Position numbers and translations under genes: made by a program. From Rhodobacteraceae bacterium D3-12 (lineage in GTDB: Bacteria > Pseudomonadota > Alphaproteobacteria > Rhodobacterales > Rhodobacteraceae): 64,000 nt of DNA. The stretch lies in contig CP104793.1 in the NCBI GenBank assembly GCA_025916135.1, positions 3,100,001 through 3,164,000 of the forward strand, in the 5' to 3' direction. The notes under the pieces are model-generated. The model saw nothing but the letters and a program-made list of their open reading frames with translations, had not been told where the DNA came from and did not search any database. Positions 47,092 through 55,964 of the stretch are shown here, one piece after another (within the stretch, counting starts at the first letter, position 1; every line of letters starts with the position of its first letter).

Positions 47092-47462
47092 TCCTCGAAC
47101 TCCCCAGCCCCTGTCATGCTTTTTTTGAGCAGACGGTTTTCCAAGGTGAGGTCGGCCACGCATTCCTTCAGGGCCATGGCCTCAGATCTCAACTCCTTCA
47201 CCTCAGGCGATGTCGCTTGACGCGCCGTGTCGCCGGAAAGACGACGCTTTCCAGCCTCAAGGAATTCCTTCGACCAAGTGTAATACAGGCTGTCAGAAAT
47301 ACCCTCGCGGCGACATAACGCCGAGATGCTTTCCTCCCCGCGCAATCCGGCCAAAACAATGCGGATCTTCTCCTCCGCCGAGTAGGTCTGGCGGGTCTTG
47401 CGGCGGATGTTTTTGACCAGCTTGTCAGCTGCGCCTTTCGATGTTCCGGGCTTCTTGTTCAT
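47088..47462 (-). CDS. IS3-family transposase OrfA, copy 2
   Basis: A 124-residue OrfA, the same as copy 1 up to ENRLLKK, then SMTGAGEFEE. Its stop overlaps the orfB start by four bases. The A run just before the end (47120-47126 on the plus strand) is the expected frameshift site. Confidence 0.92.
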   Translation of the reverse strand: MNKKPGTSKGAADKLVKNIRRKTRQTYSAEEKIRIVLAGLRGEESISALCRREGISDSLYYTWSKEFLEAGKRRLSGDTARQATSPEVKELRSEAMALKECVADLTLENRLLKKSMTGAGEFEE

Positions 47463-47547
47463 CTTCGCTCCTTAAAGGCTACGATGAACCAGAAACCCTC
47501 CGTTATTCAAATCCTCATATCTGTCCCATAGGTGCTGACGTCAGACA

Positions 47548-48337
47548 CTCGCGGTTCCCGGAAAAAGGCAACAAGTTCTCCACTGGCTGGCAAGCTCTTT
47601 GATGAAACTGGTGACCGCTTGACCCCTAGCCACACCCGGAAAAAAGGCAAGCGCCTGCGATACTACGTCTCTCGGCGAGTGATTGCTGGCAACAGCAAGA
47701 TGCACCCGAATGCCTGGCGTTTGCCTGCGGAGCAAGTTGAGAGCCTCTTGACGGAACTGGTCAGACAACAACTTTCCAAATCAGATGCAGCATCTTCAAT
47801 GACGCAGGGCTTATCAGCGACAGAAATCAAATCGGTTTCAGAACAATTAAAAGAAAGCCTCAGCGTTGCTGACTGCCTGAAATTGATTGAAAGGGCACAT
47901 CTAAAGCCAGGCTCATTGCGTATTCAACTGGATGCACAGGTTCTTGCCGAAACGCTGAAATGCAGGCCGCAGCAGTTCAATGAATTGGAATTGTCGATTG
48001 AAGCTCCATTCCAAATGCGGAGGCGGGGTGTCGAGTTAAAGCTACATCTTGGTGACCCACCCCCGAGATCGACATCACGTTAGTGCAGAACATCGAAAAA
48101 GGACGCCGTTGGTTGGCGATGATCATTGATGGCAAGTCCGTCTCCGAAATTGCAGAAGCAGAAAATGTATCTACGCGCCGCGTACAAGATGTCGCCAACC
48201 TCGCAATGATTGCCCCCAACATTCTGGATGCCATCATCTCCGGCGAACAGCCAGTTGGCCTTACCACCGACTACCTGATCAAGAATCGTTTTTCCGCGAT
48301 TTGGTCAGAACAGCACATGCAGTTCGCAGCGCTCTGA
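47548..48337 (+). pseudogene. Serine recombinase remnant (C-terminal part)
   Basis: About 260 residues from the C-terminal half of a large serine recombinase. Features are SPLAGKLFDETGDRLTPSHT, KKGKRLRYYVSRRVIAGNSK (zinc-ribbon-region pattern) and a long coiled-coil part (SEQLKESLSVADCLKLIERA). After a frame break near 48061 (CCCCC, probably one C short) comes DGKSVSEIAEAENVSTRRVQ and an ending KNRFSAIWSEQHMQFAAL. The catalytic N-terminal domain is cut off by IS copy 2. It is a relic of an integrated element next to tRNA-Trp. Confidence 0.85.
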
Positions 48338-48510
48338 AACCTACTCACCCCAAACTCGTACCGCCGGAATCGCAAACAGAGACTATGGCCCGAAACCGGC
48401 CCTCAAAGGAGACCGTGTCGCGTCTCTCTCTAAAAGACTGCGAGGTAACCGCCCGGAAACGCGCCACAATATCGCAGCAAACCAGCAGCGCCGGAAATCA
48501 AGGAAGTGTT

Positions 48511-48586
48511 TGGCAGGGGCAGCAGGGTTCGAACCCGCGACCTACGGTTTTGGAGACCGTCGCTCTACCAACTGAGCTATACCCCT
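48511..48586 (-). tRNA. tRNA-Trp (anticodon CCA)
   Basis: A 76-base tRNA with an encoded CCA end. The acceptor stem begins AGGGGTA, the D-arm reads AGCTCAGTTGGTAGAGC, the anticodon loop is CTCCAAA (anticodon CCA), and the T-arm contains GGTTCGAACC. It resembles other bacterial tRNA-Trp. In related alphaproteobacteria it lies between tuf and secE; here tuf is 2.9 kb upstream and secE 37.6 kb downstream on the same strand. Confidence 0.97.
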
Positions 48587-48646
48587 AGGACCGTTCAGGG
48601 GTTTAATCGCGCCCCTTCGGCTTTGCAAGATCGAATTCACGTGATT

Positions 48647-49303
48647 TCAAAGGGAATTCGGCGCGTGGTTGCGCAATGCCTCAAGATCGCTGCCACAAAT
48701 CGCCGCTTCGGCGGCTGAGATGCGCTCTATCGGCCAGTCCCACCACGCGATCCTTAACAGTTCTGCGATTGTGTTTTCATCAAAGCGGCGGCGAAATACC
48801 GTCGCAGGGTTGCCGAGAATCACGCTGTAGGGCTCGTATTGCCCCGCGACAATCGCCCCCGCTCCGATAATCGAACCACTGCCGATCTGCGCTCCGGGCA
48901 GGATTCGGGCACCTTGTCCGATCCAGACATCATTGCCAATGATGGTGTCTGCTCCGGGGTCTGGCATAGAGGGCGCCTCCATTCCCCCACCGGTGAAAAC
49001 GGCAAAGGGAAAGCTGGAGAACCCGTCATAGCGGTGATTGGCCGAGGCAGTTATGAACTGGACCCCATCGGCGATCTGGCAGAATTTTCCGATGATCAGC
49101 TTTTCGGGCGAGAATTCGTAAAGATAGGGCGCAAGCTGTGCCGCCCAATCATCGGGTGGGACGTGGCAGCTGGCATAGGAATAGTCGCCCACTTCGATCC
49201 GTGGGTGCGAGAGCGCGGCTTTGAGAAACACCGTGCCGCGATGCAATGAGCCATCGGGCAACGGAACGGGATGACGTGTGTCAGGCGACGGAAAGTCAGG
49301 CAT
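48647..49303 (-). CDS. CatB/Vat-like xenobiotic acetyltransferase
   Basis: A 218-residue hexapeptide-repeat (left-handed beta-helix) acetyltransferase. The region KLIIGKFCQIADGVQFITAS and NHRYDGFSSFPF holds the likely catalytic His. IIGNDVWIGQGARILPGAQI, then GSGSIIGAGAIVAGQ, forms the helix coils, and ILGNPATVFRRRF ends them. ATG at 49303 has AAGG upstream. Relatives acetylate chloramphenicol or streptogramins, but many chromosomal members act on unknown substrates, so resistance should not be assumed. It stands alone between tRNA-Trp and an AraC regulator on the same strand. Confidence 0.85.
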   Translation of the reverse strand: MPDFPSPDTRHPVPLPDGSLHRGTVFLKAALSHPRIEVGDYSYASCHVPPDDWAAQLAPYLYEFSPEKLIIGKFCQIADGVQFITASANHRYDGFSSFPFAVFTGGGMEAPSMPDPGADTIIGNDVWIGQGARILPGAQIGSGSIIGAGAIVAGQYEPYSVILGNPATVFRRRFDENTIAELLRIAWWDWPIERISAAEAAICGSDLEALRNHAPNSL

Positions 49304-49498
49304 GACGAGACCTTTCTTGATCTGAGAAAATAACAATCGGTTCAGATCGCGGTCTTGGTCATGTCACCCTCCATCGGTTGGCCTTGTGGATTTGCAAAAA
49401 TTTTGCTTCGCCAAACCAGTGTCGCACACTCTTGCGCCGGAACGCAAACGGCTCTCAAAACCGCGACGACGGAGTATGCCGCGGGGCGTGCGGTCTTT

Positions 49499-50434
49499 TT
49501 AATGGATGTATTTGCGCCGGTAAGCTGTGGGCGTCGCACCAAAACGGTTCTTGAAGCGCCTGCTCAAATGCGACGCGCTGGCAAAGCCGTTGGCAAAGGC
49601 GATTTGGGTCACGCTTGCCCCCGCCACGCGCGGATCACGCAGCGCCGCGGCCACCGCCTCGAGGCGGAGGCAAAGCAACCGCTCGCGCACGGTTTCCTGC
49701 TCGGTCTGAAACAACTGATGCAAGTAGCGCACCGAGATCCCGACCTCGGCCGCGAGGGCGGCAGGCGTCAGGTCAGGATCATCGAATCGCGCCGCCATCG
49801 CCTTTTCGATACGAGCCATCAGGGCCGCTCGCGGTGCGACGAGCGCCGGCGTTCCGCGCTGCGCGAGATAGGCGATTTCATCGACAAGAGACTGCGCCAG
49901 CCGGTCAAGCGCAGGCGCGTCCAGATCTCCCAGAATGCTATCAAGCGCCAGTATCCTGTCACGCAGCAGCGCGCCCATACCGCCACGCGTCTCAACCCGT
50001 CCGGTGACCAGCGCGTCGTGGCCGATGGCCGCTTTCAAGCGGTCGCGGGTGATGAATAGCGTGGTTTTGGCAATGCTCTGCGGCGCGTTGAAAGCACAGT
50101 GCTCCGAAGCGTCCCAGATCAGCATGTCATCCTTACTCAGCCGGGTTTCAAAGCTCGATTGGCGCACGCATTCAAAGCCGTCACGCAGCACCAGGATACC
50201 ATAAACCGCATCATCGGCTTGTTTGATCTGTTGCGTGCTACGCTCTCCCGAACAGGGATCACAGCGGCAATTCACGACCGAGAAGCCGTCAACCTCGCAG
50301 CTTGTGATCGCAGCATCAAACCCCCTACTGGCCGGCGCGCCCAAGGCCCAAGGCAGGTGCGAGCCCGACAGGGCCTCGGCCCAGGCATCATAACGGGATC
50401 GACTTTCGACATTGGCGGTAGACCAGGACTGCAT
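49499..50434 (-). CDS. AraC-family transcriptional regulator
   Basis: A 311-residue regulator with an AraC-binding-like N-terminal ligand domain (SKDDMLIWDASEHCAFNAPQ) and a C-terminal AraC helix-turn-helix pair. The first helix set is LTPAALAAEVGISVRYLHQL and the second is VTQIAFANGFASASHLSRRF. ATG at 50434 (MQSWSTANVES) has a GGGGAGAG site upstream. It diverges from the hydrolase gene across 114 bases and probably controls it. The inducer is unknown. Confidence 0.9.
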   Translation of the reverse strand: MQSWSTANVESRSRYDAWAEALSGSHLPWALGAPASRGFDAAITSCEVDGFSVVNCRCDPCSGERSTQQIKQADDAVYGILVLRDGFECVRQSSFETRLSKDDMLIWDASEHCAFNAPQSIAKTTLFITRDRLKAAIGHDALVTGRVETRGGMGALLRDRILALDSILGDLDAPALDRLAQSLVDEIAYLAQRGTPALVAPRAALMARIEKAMAARFDDPDLTPAALAAEVGISVRYLHQLFQTEQETVRERLLCLRLEAVAAALRDPRVAGASVTQIAFANGFASASHLSRRFKNRFGATPTAYRRKYIH

Positions 50435-50548
50435 CTCTCTCCCCCTCGGATGCGCACATTGCACACAGGATCAAGAATTAACGCACCCTATGTCAAGCAC
50501 GTCGGAAAAACCTGCTCCAGTATTAATCCGTCTTCTAGGGAGGAAAAC

Positions 50549-51447
50549 ATGAAGCAAGATATCACATTCAAGACCGAGGACGGTACAACGCTCGCGGGTT
50601 GGTTCTTTGAGGCGGCGACAACGCCGGCGCCCTGCATCGTCATGGCCCACGGGTTTTCAGCGACCAAGGAAATGCACCTGAAAGGCTTTGCCGAGACATT
50701 TCAGGCGGCCGGGATGAACGTGCTGGTCTATGACAATCGCAACCTTGGGAATCGGGAGGAGAACCGCGCGGTGAGATCGACCCCGAGCAGCAGATTCGCG
50801 ATTATCGCGATGCCATTACCTATGTTCAGGGACTGGACAGCGTGGATGCCACGCAGATCGGCGTTTGGGGGTCGAGCTATTCCGGCGGGCATGTGCTTGT
50901 CGTTGCGGCCAAGGACCGGCGGGTAAAATGTGTCGTGAGCCAGGTGCCTTTGACTTACGGGCTCGAAAACGCGCAGCGGTTGGTGCGCTCGGACCATTGG
51001 GCCGGTCTGCGTGACGGTTTCGCCGCCGACCGGGCGGGACAGCTGAACGGAGACGCACCCTTGCGGCTGCCCGTGGTGGGCAACGGGCCGGAAGATCCCT
51101 GTGCCTTGCCAACGGATGACAGCCGCGAGTTCTTTCTTGGCCTGTCCGAGGAAAATCGCGGCGCTTGGGTCAACGAAATCACGCTGCGCTCGATGGAGTA
51201 TTTCACCGAGTATGAACCCGGTGATTGGGTGGCCAAGATCGCGCCAACACCCCTGATGATGGTCGCGGGGCGTTACGACCACCTGACGCCTGCGGATCTT
51301 ACGCTCAAGGCCTATGAGCGTGCGATGGAGCCCAAGATAATGCTGATTCTCGATTGCGCCCATTTCGAGGCTTATACCGATGAACCGTTCAAGATTTCCG
51401 CCCCGGCGCAATGCGCGTGGTTCGCCGAACATCTCGGCGTGGCGTAA
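50549..51447 (+). CDS. Alpha/beta hydrolase, one frameshift
   Basis: A serine hydrolase of about 299 residues related to the dienelactone hydrolase / CocE-like group. The oxyanion region is PCIVMAHGFSATKEMHLKGF. The nucleophile Ser is in VWGSSYSGGHV, the acid is probably Asp in VAGRYDHLTP, and the His is in LDCAHFEAY. The frame breaks near 50750. One extra base gives NLG-x-SGGEPRGEIDPEQQI, which joins the second half. ATG at 50549 has AGGGAGG upstream. It is divergent from the AraC-type regulator and convergent with tuf. Substrate unknown. Confidence 0.82.
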
Positions 51448-51458
51448 ACCTGCCGCCA

Positions 51459-51494
51459 ATAAAAAAGGCCGCCCGGATCAGGGCGGCCTTCGAT
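51459..51494 (-). terminator. Terminator between tuf and the hydrolase
   Basis: AAGGCCGCCC and GGGCGGCCTT form a perfect 10-bp stem with a 6-base loop. On the minus strand it is followed by TTTTTT and ATT. It lies 31 bases past the tuf stop and 12 bases past the convergent hydrolase stop, so it can serve both. Confidence 0.9.
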
Positions 51495-51524
51495 TTTACT
51501 GGAACGGGGGAGCCCCCGCCTCGA

Positions 51525-52700
51525 TTACTCGATGATTTTGGCGACGACGCCGGCGCCGACGGTGCGGCCGCCTTCGCGGATGGCGAAGCGGAGACCGTCT
51601 TCCATGGCGATCGGTGCGATCAGCTCAACCTTGAACGACACGTTGTCGCCCGGCATCACCATCTCGGTGCCGTCTGCCAAAGTCACTGTCCCGGTCACAT
51701 CCGTGGTACGGAAGTAGAACTGCGGACGGTAGTTGGCGAAGAACGGCGTGTGACGGCCACCTTCGTCTTTGGTCAGAATGTAGGCTTCGGCTTCGAACTT
51801 GGTGTGCGGTGTCACCGAGCCCGGCTTGCAGAGAACCTGCCCGCGCTCAACACCTTCACGGTCGATACCACGCAGAAGTGCGCCGATGTTGTCGCCCGCT
51901 TCACCGCGATCAAGCAGCTTGCGGAACATTTCAACGCCTGTGCAGGTCGTTTTGGTGGTGTCGCGGATGCCGATGATTTCGATTTCGTCACCAACGTTGA
52001 TCACGCCACGCTCAACACGACCGGTCACAACGGTCCCACGACCCGAGATCGAGAACACGTCTTCGATCGGCATCAGGAACGGCTGGTCCACGGCGCGCTC
52101 AGGCGTCGGGATGTAGTCGTCAACCGCAGCCATCAGCTCACGGATCGAGTTTTCGCCGATTTCCGGGTCACGACCTTCGAGCGCGGCCAGAGCCGAGCCT
52201 TTTACGATCGGGATATCGTCGCCGGGGTACTCATAGGAGCTCAGCAACTCGCGGATTTCCATTTCGACGAGCTCGAGCAGCTCTTCGTCGTCAACCTGGT
52301 CAACTTTGTTCATGTAAACGGTGAACGCCGGGATACCAACCTGACGGCCGAGCAGGATGTGCTCGCGCGTTTGCGGCATCGGGCCATCGGCCGACGAACA
52401 CACCAGAATCGCGCCGTCCATCTGCGCCGCACCGGTGATCATGTTCTTCACATAGTCAGCGTGGCCGGGGCAATCAACGTGCGCATAGTGACGGTTCTCG
52501 GTCTCATACTCAACGTGCGCGGTCGAGATCGTGATACCACGGGCCTTCTCTTCGGGCGCGCCGTCGATCTGGTCATACGCTTTGAAATCGCCAAAATACT
52601 TGGTGATCGCCGCCGTAAGTGTCGTCTTGCCGTGGTCAACGTGACCAACTGTGCCGATGTTCACGTGCGGTTTGTTACGTTCAAACTTTTCCTTAGCCAT
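51525..52700 (-). CDS. tuf: Elongation factor Tu
   Basis: EF-Tu, 391 residues, delivers aminoacyl-tRNA to the ribosome. ATG at 52700 ([18 protein letters not shown]) is the standard start; AAGGGG lies upstream. GTP-binding motifs are [18 protein letters not shown] and MNKVDQVDD (NKxD), and the switch region includes RGITIS. Domains 2 and 3 are complete to VVAKIIE. The gene stands alone here, not next to fusA; many relatives carry two tuf copies. In this group it normally precedes tRNA-Trp and secE. Confidence 0.98.
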   Translation of the reverse strand: MAKEKFERNKPHVNIGTVGHVDHGKTTLTAAITKYFGDFKAYDQIDGAPEEKARGITISTAHVEYETENRHYAHVDCPGHADYVKNMITGAAQMDGAILVCSSADGPMPQTREHILLGRQVGIPAFTVYMNKVDQVDDEELLELVEMEIRELLSSYEYPGDDIPIVKGSALAALEGRDPEIGENSIRELMAAVDDYIPTPERAVDQPFLMPIEDVFSISGRGTVVTGRVERGVINVGDEIEIIGIRDTTKTTCTGVEMFRKLLDRGEAGDNIGALLRGIDREGVERGQVLCKPGSVTPHTKFEAEAYILTKDEGGRHTPFFANYRPQFYFRTTDVTGTVTLADGTEMVMPGDNVSFKVELIAPIAMEDGLRFAIREGGRTVGAGVVAKIIE

Positions 52701-52764
52701 GCGTGCGGCGCCCCTTTGCTGCGGCTGCTGATTTCTGATGGCAGCCAAGTTTCACTCCGCGCGG

Positions 52765-52793
52765 GATTTATTGGGTTCGGAGGCGGAAATCAA
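52765..52793 (-). promoter_or_regulatory. Candidate tuf promoter
   Basis: On the minus strand TTGATT and TAAATC are 17 bases apart, about 65 bases before the tuf start. The -35 box fits sigma-70 moderately, the -10 box poorly. Position and spacing support it. Confidence 0.35.
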
Positions 52794-52857
52794 GGGTCCG
52801 ATCCACTTGTGACGCATGAAAAATCTGTGTTCGTCGCGTCCTGTTAGCTGCTTAGCG

Positions 52858-53499
52858 CTACCGCTTTAGAACCGATTTGAGAATCTGATCTCCGAGCGCG
52901 CGCGCCAGATTGTTAAAGTCACCCGCTTCGCCATCCTGCATGGCTGCGCCGATCAGGCCGGGGCGGAACTCTCCCCCGGCTGCCTTGGCTCCCCCGACCG
53001 AGACCTTGAACGCGACGCCGATCGGCGCGTTGGTTCGGGCATCAACCATTTGTACAATCGCCGCCGCATGAGGATAGTTGCTGCCCAGAAGGGCCCCTGC
53101 CCCCGGGTTTGGAATGTAAAGCCGTTCAACCCGAAGGGTGAGAGCTACGCGTGTCGCGCCGGTCGACAAAGGGCGCAGAGAGGACTTAACCCCTTGTTTC
53201 AAAATCGCTTCCGCCTGATCATCGGAGAAGGTGAAACCACGGATTGATCTATTTGAGGCGACCGAAACATCGACCCTCACATCGACAACTTTGATCAGAG
53301 ATTGGATCGGCGCACGTGCGGCTTTCGTGGCGGGTTTGACAGCAGGTGCAGCGGGCGTCGTTGTGCGCGTGCCATTTTTGAATTGCGCCTCGGGAATGGG
53401 TTGGCTGGTCTTTGCAAACGGGTCCGTCGGGCCGGTGCCCGACGATTGACACGCCGCCAAAAACGCCGGGATCAGAAGTTTCAACGCTGTGCTTTTCAC
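52858..53499 (-). CDS. Hypothetical lipoprotein
   Basis: A 213-residue exported protein. The signal KLLIPAFLAAC is a lipoprotein signal with Cys17. A Pro/Ala/Thr-rich linker follows (about residues 20-65), then a folded domain (IKVVDVRVDVSVASNRSIRG, VALTLRVERLYIPNPGAG). AAGGAG lies just upstream of ATG 53499. It is not a family I can name. The next gene upstream on the same strand is another lipoprotein of similar layout, and the two may be distantly related and co-transcribed (75-base gap). Confidence 0.75.
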   Translation of the reverse strand: MKSTALKLLIPAFLAACQSSGTGPTDPFAKTSQPIPEAQFKNGTRTTTPAAPAVKPATKAARAPIQSLIKVVDVRVDVSVASNRSIRGFTFSDDQAEAILKQGVKSSLRPLSTGATRVALTLRVERLYIPNPGAGALLGSNYPHAAAIVQMVDARTNAPIGVAFKVSVGGAKAAGGEFRPGLIGAAMQDGEAGDFNNLARALGDQILKSVLKR

Positions 53500-53574
53500 A
53501 TTTCGCTCCTTTTGAAGACGTCAATCAGACCTTGTTAAAATCACTTTGTTATAGTGACTTACAGGGTGATTTGA

Positions 53575-54210
53575 CTATTCTTCTTCTGGTGCGATTACGG
53601 GCGCGACCGGTTCGGGCGCGGTGGTTTTGGCCGCCACTGGCTCTGACGGTTTGGGGGCCGGGTCGCCCGGCTTCGGCTTGAACCAGCCTTCTTTGTAGTT
53701 TTGACGCACGAGGTAGTTCTGAATTTGCTTGGCGGCATTGCGGGTCAGGCCGCGCATCTGTTCCTCAGCCGACTGGGTATAGCCGGAACCGACAAGCGAA
53801 CCGCCAGAAAAGCTTTCGATTACAGTGATTTGCTCGACCTTGGGGTTGAGTTTTTTGCCAGCTGCATCATCCCACACAGTGAGGTTCAGGATCAGAATGG
53901 ACTTGGGGCTGGCCACCAGCGGGATGCCGGGCTGGGCCAGCACATACCCTTCGAGGCTGATCCCGAAATGATAGAGCTTGTCACCTTCATAACGCCCGAA
54001 CCGCTCTTCGACCGCCTCTTGCATCATCTTGGTAAACTGGTCTTTGTCTGCCTCACGCGAGGCGGGTCCCTTGGTCAGCTTGGGAGCCACTACCACGTTA
54101 TGGCCAAGAGAGAAATTTCCCAATGGAACCGGACCCTTATCTAGGTCGTTGGCATTGGTACAGGCCACGACGAATGCAAGAGAAATCAACAGGAAAACAG
54201 TGCGGAACAT
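53575..54210 (-). CDS. Hypothetical lipoprotein
   Basis: A 211-residue protein starting MFRTVFLLISLAFVVAC, with Cys17 as the predicted lipid-modified residue. The folded part (VPLGNFSLGHNVVVAPKLTK, ILILNLTVWDDAAGKKLNPK) is followed by a Pro/Ala/Lys-rich tail. The start is taken at the ATG that gives a proper signal peptide; its ribosome-binding site is weak. Function unknown; an outer-membrane-associated role is inferred from the lipobox. Confidence 0.75.
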   Translation of the reverse strand: MFRTVFLLISLAFVVACTNANDLDKGPVPLGNFSLGHNVVVAPKLTKGPASREADKDQFTKMMQEAVEERFGRYEGDKLYHFGISLEGYVLAQPGIPLVASPKSILILNLTVWDDAAGKKLNPKVEQITVIESFSGGSLVGSGYTQSAEEQMRGLTRNAAKQIQNYLVRQNYKEGWFKPKPGDPAPKPSEPVAAKTTAPEPVAPVIAPEEE

Positions 54211-54327
54211 TGGCAGACCCCAAGCGAGTTTTATCGCACCGGAATAGCCCAGCAAAGGGGTGGGCGCAATCAATTGAATGAACGGGCGGCGGGCCTATAT
54301 TGAAAGGGCCACAGTGGAGGGCCTGAA

Positions 54328-55683
54328 ATGAGTGCTGCCGCGATACCTGTTCATGTGCCTTTGGTGACCGAACCCATGGGGGTCTTGGCCTCGCTGAATG
54401 CGGCACGGCGCAATTTGTTGGAGATTTTACCAGAAATCGCAACAACGCAGCCGATGGTTTCGGGGCGCACGGCGACCCGTTGGCATATGGTGATGGACCC
54501 TGCGGCCATTCGGCGTATGCTTCTGGAAAATATAGAAAATTATCCGAAATCTCTGGTGACGAAGAACCTGCTGAAACCCGCAATCGGCGACTCTCTTTTT
54601 ATTGCGGAAGGGGCGCATTGGCGCTGGCAACGGCGCGCGGCGGCGCCGGCGTTTTCGCATCGCAACGTCACCGGCCTGGCCCCGGTGATGAGCAAGGCCG
54701 CTGAGCACAGTCTTGAGCGGATCGAAGCCGCAGGCGGGCGCGCCGTGGACATGTATGAAGAGATGGTGCGCGCAACCTTCGAAGTTATTGGGAACGTTAC
54801 CTTTTCCGAAGGATCGCAGTTTGATCCCGAGGAGGTTCACAAGGCGATCGACGCCTATATTGACGCAGTCGGGCGGCTGTCGCTATTCGACATTTTGGGG
54901 ATGCCGGATTGGGTACCGAGGCCGGGGCGCATTCTGTCGGGGCGACCGGTGAAGGATATGAAGGCGCTGGCCGATACGTCGGTCGAGGCGAGGAAGGCCG
55001 GGGAACCGGGCGAGGTTCCCGATCTTTTGGACTTGCTGCTTGAAGGGGAAGACCCTGAAACAAAACGAAAAATGAACACCGAGGAACTGCGCGACAACCT
55101 CTTGACCTTTATCGTTGCGGGCCATGAAACCACGGCGTTGACGCTCAGCTGGGCGCTGTATCTTTGTGCCTTTGATCAAGAGGTTCAGGACCGGGCGCGA
55201 AGCGAGGCGCAGGCGGTGTTAGAGGGGCGCGTGGCAACGGCTAATGATCTGGAATCGCTGCCTTTTATTCGGATGATCGTGGATGAGACCCTGCGGCTTT
55301 ATCCGCCGGCGGGGATTTTGTCGCGCACTGCGCAGGCGGCGGATGAGCTTTGCGGGCGCGAAGTGCGCAAGGGCGATACGGTGATGATCCCGATTTATGC
55401 GCTGCATCGGAACCGGCTTTTGTGGGACGAACCGGATGCGTTTAAGCCGGAAAGGTTCAAAGATCGCAAGGGGATAGAGCGTTATGCCTATCTTCCGTTC
55501 GGGGATGGGCCGCGGATTTGCATCGGCGCGAGCTTTGCGGTTCAGGAGGCGGTGATCGTGTTGGCGACGCTGCTGGCGAAGCGGCGATTTCGGCTGGTGG
55601 AGGGGCGTGCGCCCAAGCCGGTTATGATCCTGACGCTGCGCCCGGAGGGCGGGGTTTGGCTGACCTCGGAGGCAATTGGTTAA
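54328..55683 (+). CDS. Cytochrome P450
   Basis: A 451-residue P450 monooxygenase. The I-helix oxygen-activation motif is IVAGHETTALTL, the K-helix ExxR is VDETLRLYPP, and the heme-binding loop is FGDGPRICIGASFA with the axial Cys. There is no membrane anchor, so it is cytosolic and should depend on separate ferredoxin and reductase partners, which are not in the window. Overall it resembles the bacterial CYP relatives close to fatty-acid hydroxylases. The substrate is unknown. It is divergent from the lipoprotein pair and convergent with parC. Confidence 0.93.
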   Translation: MSAAAIPVHVPLVTEPMGVLASLNAARRNLLEILPEIATTQPMVSGRTATRWHMVMDPAAIRRMLLENIENYPKSLVTKNLLKPAIGDSLFIAEGAHWRWQRRAAAPAFSHRNVTGLAPVMSKAAEHSLERIEAAGGRAVDMYEEMVRATFEVIGNVTFSEGSQFDPEEVHKAIDAYIDAVGRLSLFDILGMPDWVPRPGRILSGRPVKDMKALADTSVEARKAGEPGEVPDLLDLLLEGEDPETKRKMNTEELRDNLLTFIVAGHETTALTLSWALYLCAFDQEVQDRARSEAQAVLEGRVATANDLESLPFIRMIVDETLRLYPPAGILSRTAQAADELCGREVRKGDTVMIPIYALHRNRLLWDEPDAFKPERFKDRKGIERYAYLPFGDGPRICIGASFAVQEAVIVLATLLAKRRFRLVEGRAPKPVMILTLRPEGGVWLTSEAIG

Positions 55684-55848
55684 CGGAGCAAAAGGCAGAG
55701 GTTTCGAGGGGGTGACTCCCGGCTGACTTCCGGCTGCAATGCGTATGACATCCGATTCTTGAATGTGTTTACGCGCCATTAAGTTAATGCGGCGCACGGT
55801 GCGGGTGACCGCGCGATTCAAGAATGAGATGGACGCATGTAGCGGAGG

Positions 55849-55964
55849 CGAATTCCGTCGCGGAATTCGGTTATTTTTCCGTCGCGGAAAAATATGCGCC
55901 AGACAGTGAGGTGTGCGCCAAAATCCGTGACGGATTTTAGGTCGGATTTTGCGACAAAATCCGA
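55849..55964. repeat. Array of four palindromes with 3-base loops
   Basis: Four inverted repeats stand almost end to end: 55849-55869 (CGAATTCCG, loop TCG), 55872-55894 (TATTTTTCCG, loop TCG), 55920-55938 (AAAATCCG, loop TGA) and 55942-55964 (TCGGATTTTG, loop CGA). Stems are 8-10 bp and perfect; three share a CCG/CGG base. The array lies between the convergent P450 and parC genes and the last arm touches the parC stop codon. It may act as a bidirectional terminator or be a family of dispersed small palindromes. Confidence 0.8.

Larger units (their letters stand above)
46038..47547 (-). mobile_element. IS3-family element, copy 2
   Basis: A 1,510-base copy of the element at 28080-29588, same orientation, with identical encoded OrfB. 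It has one additional T in the plus-strand run at 47120-47126 (seven A on the coding strand). That places orfB in the -1 frame of orfA with an A-AAA-AAG heptamer, the standard IS3 arrangement. Flanks (GGTT left, CTCG right) are not a target duplication. It truncates a serine recombinase gene on its right. Confidence 0.92.

Noticed and set aside
28080-47547. Simple composite transposon with terminal target duplication
   Set aside because: The bases outside the two IS copies (ACGG before copy 1, CTCG after copy 2) do not match, so a clean composite transposition event is not shown.
48511-48586. Search for a duplicated tRNA-Trp 3' end as an attachment site of an integrated element
   Set aside because: No repeat of the tRNA 3' end (GGTTCGAACCCTGC...) was seen near secE or at the IS boundaries, so classical tRNA-site integration is not supported by direct repeats.
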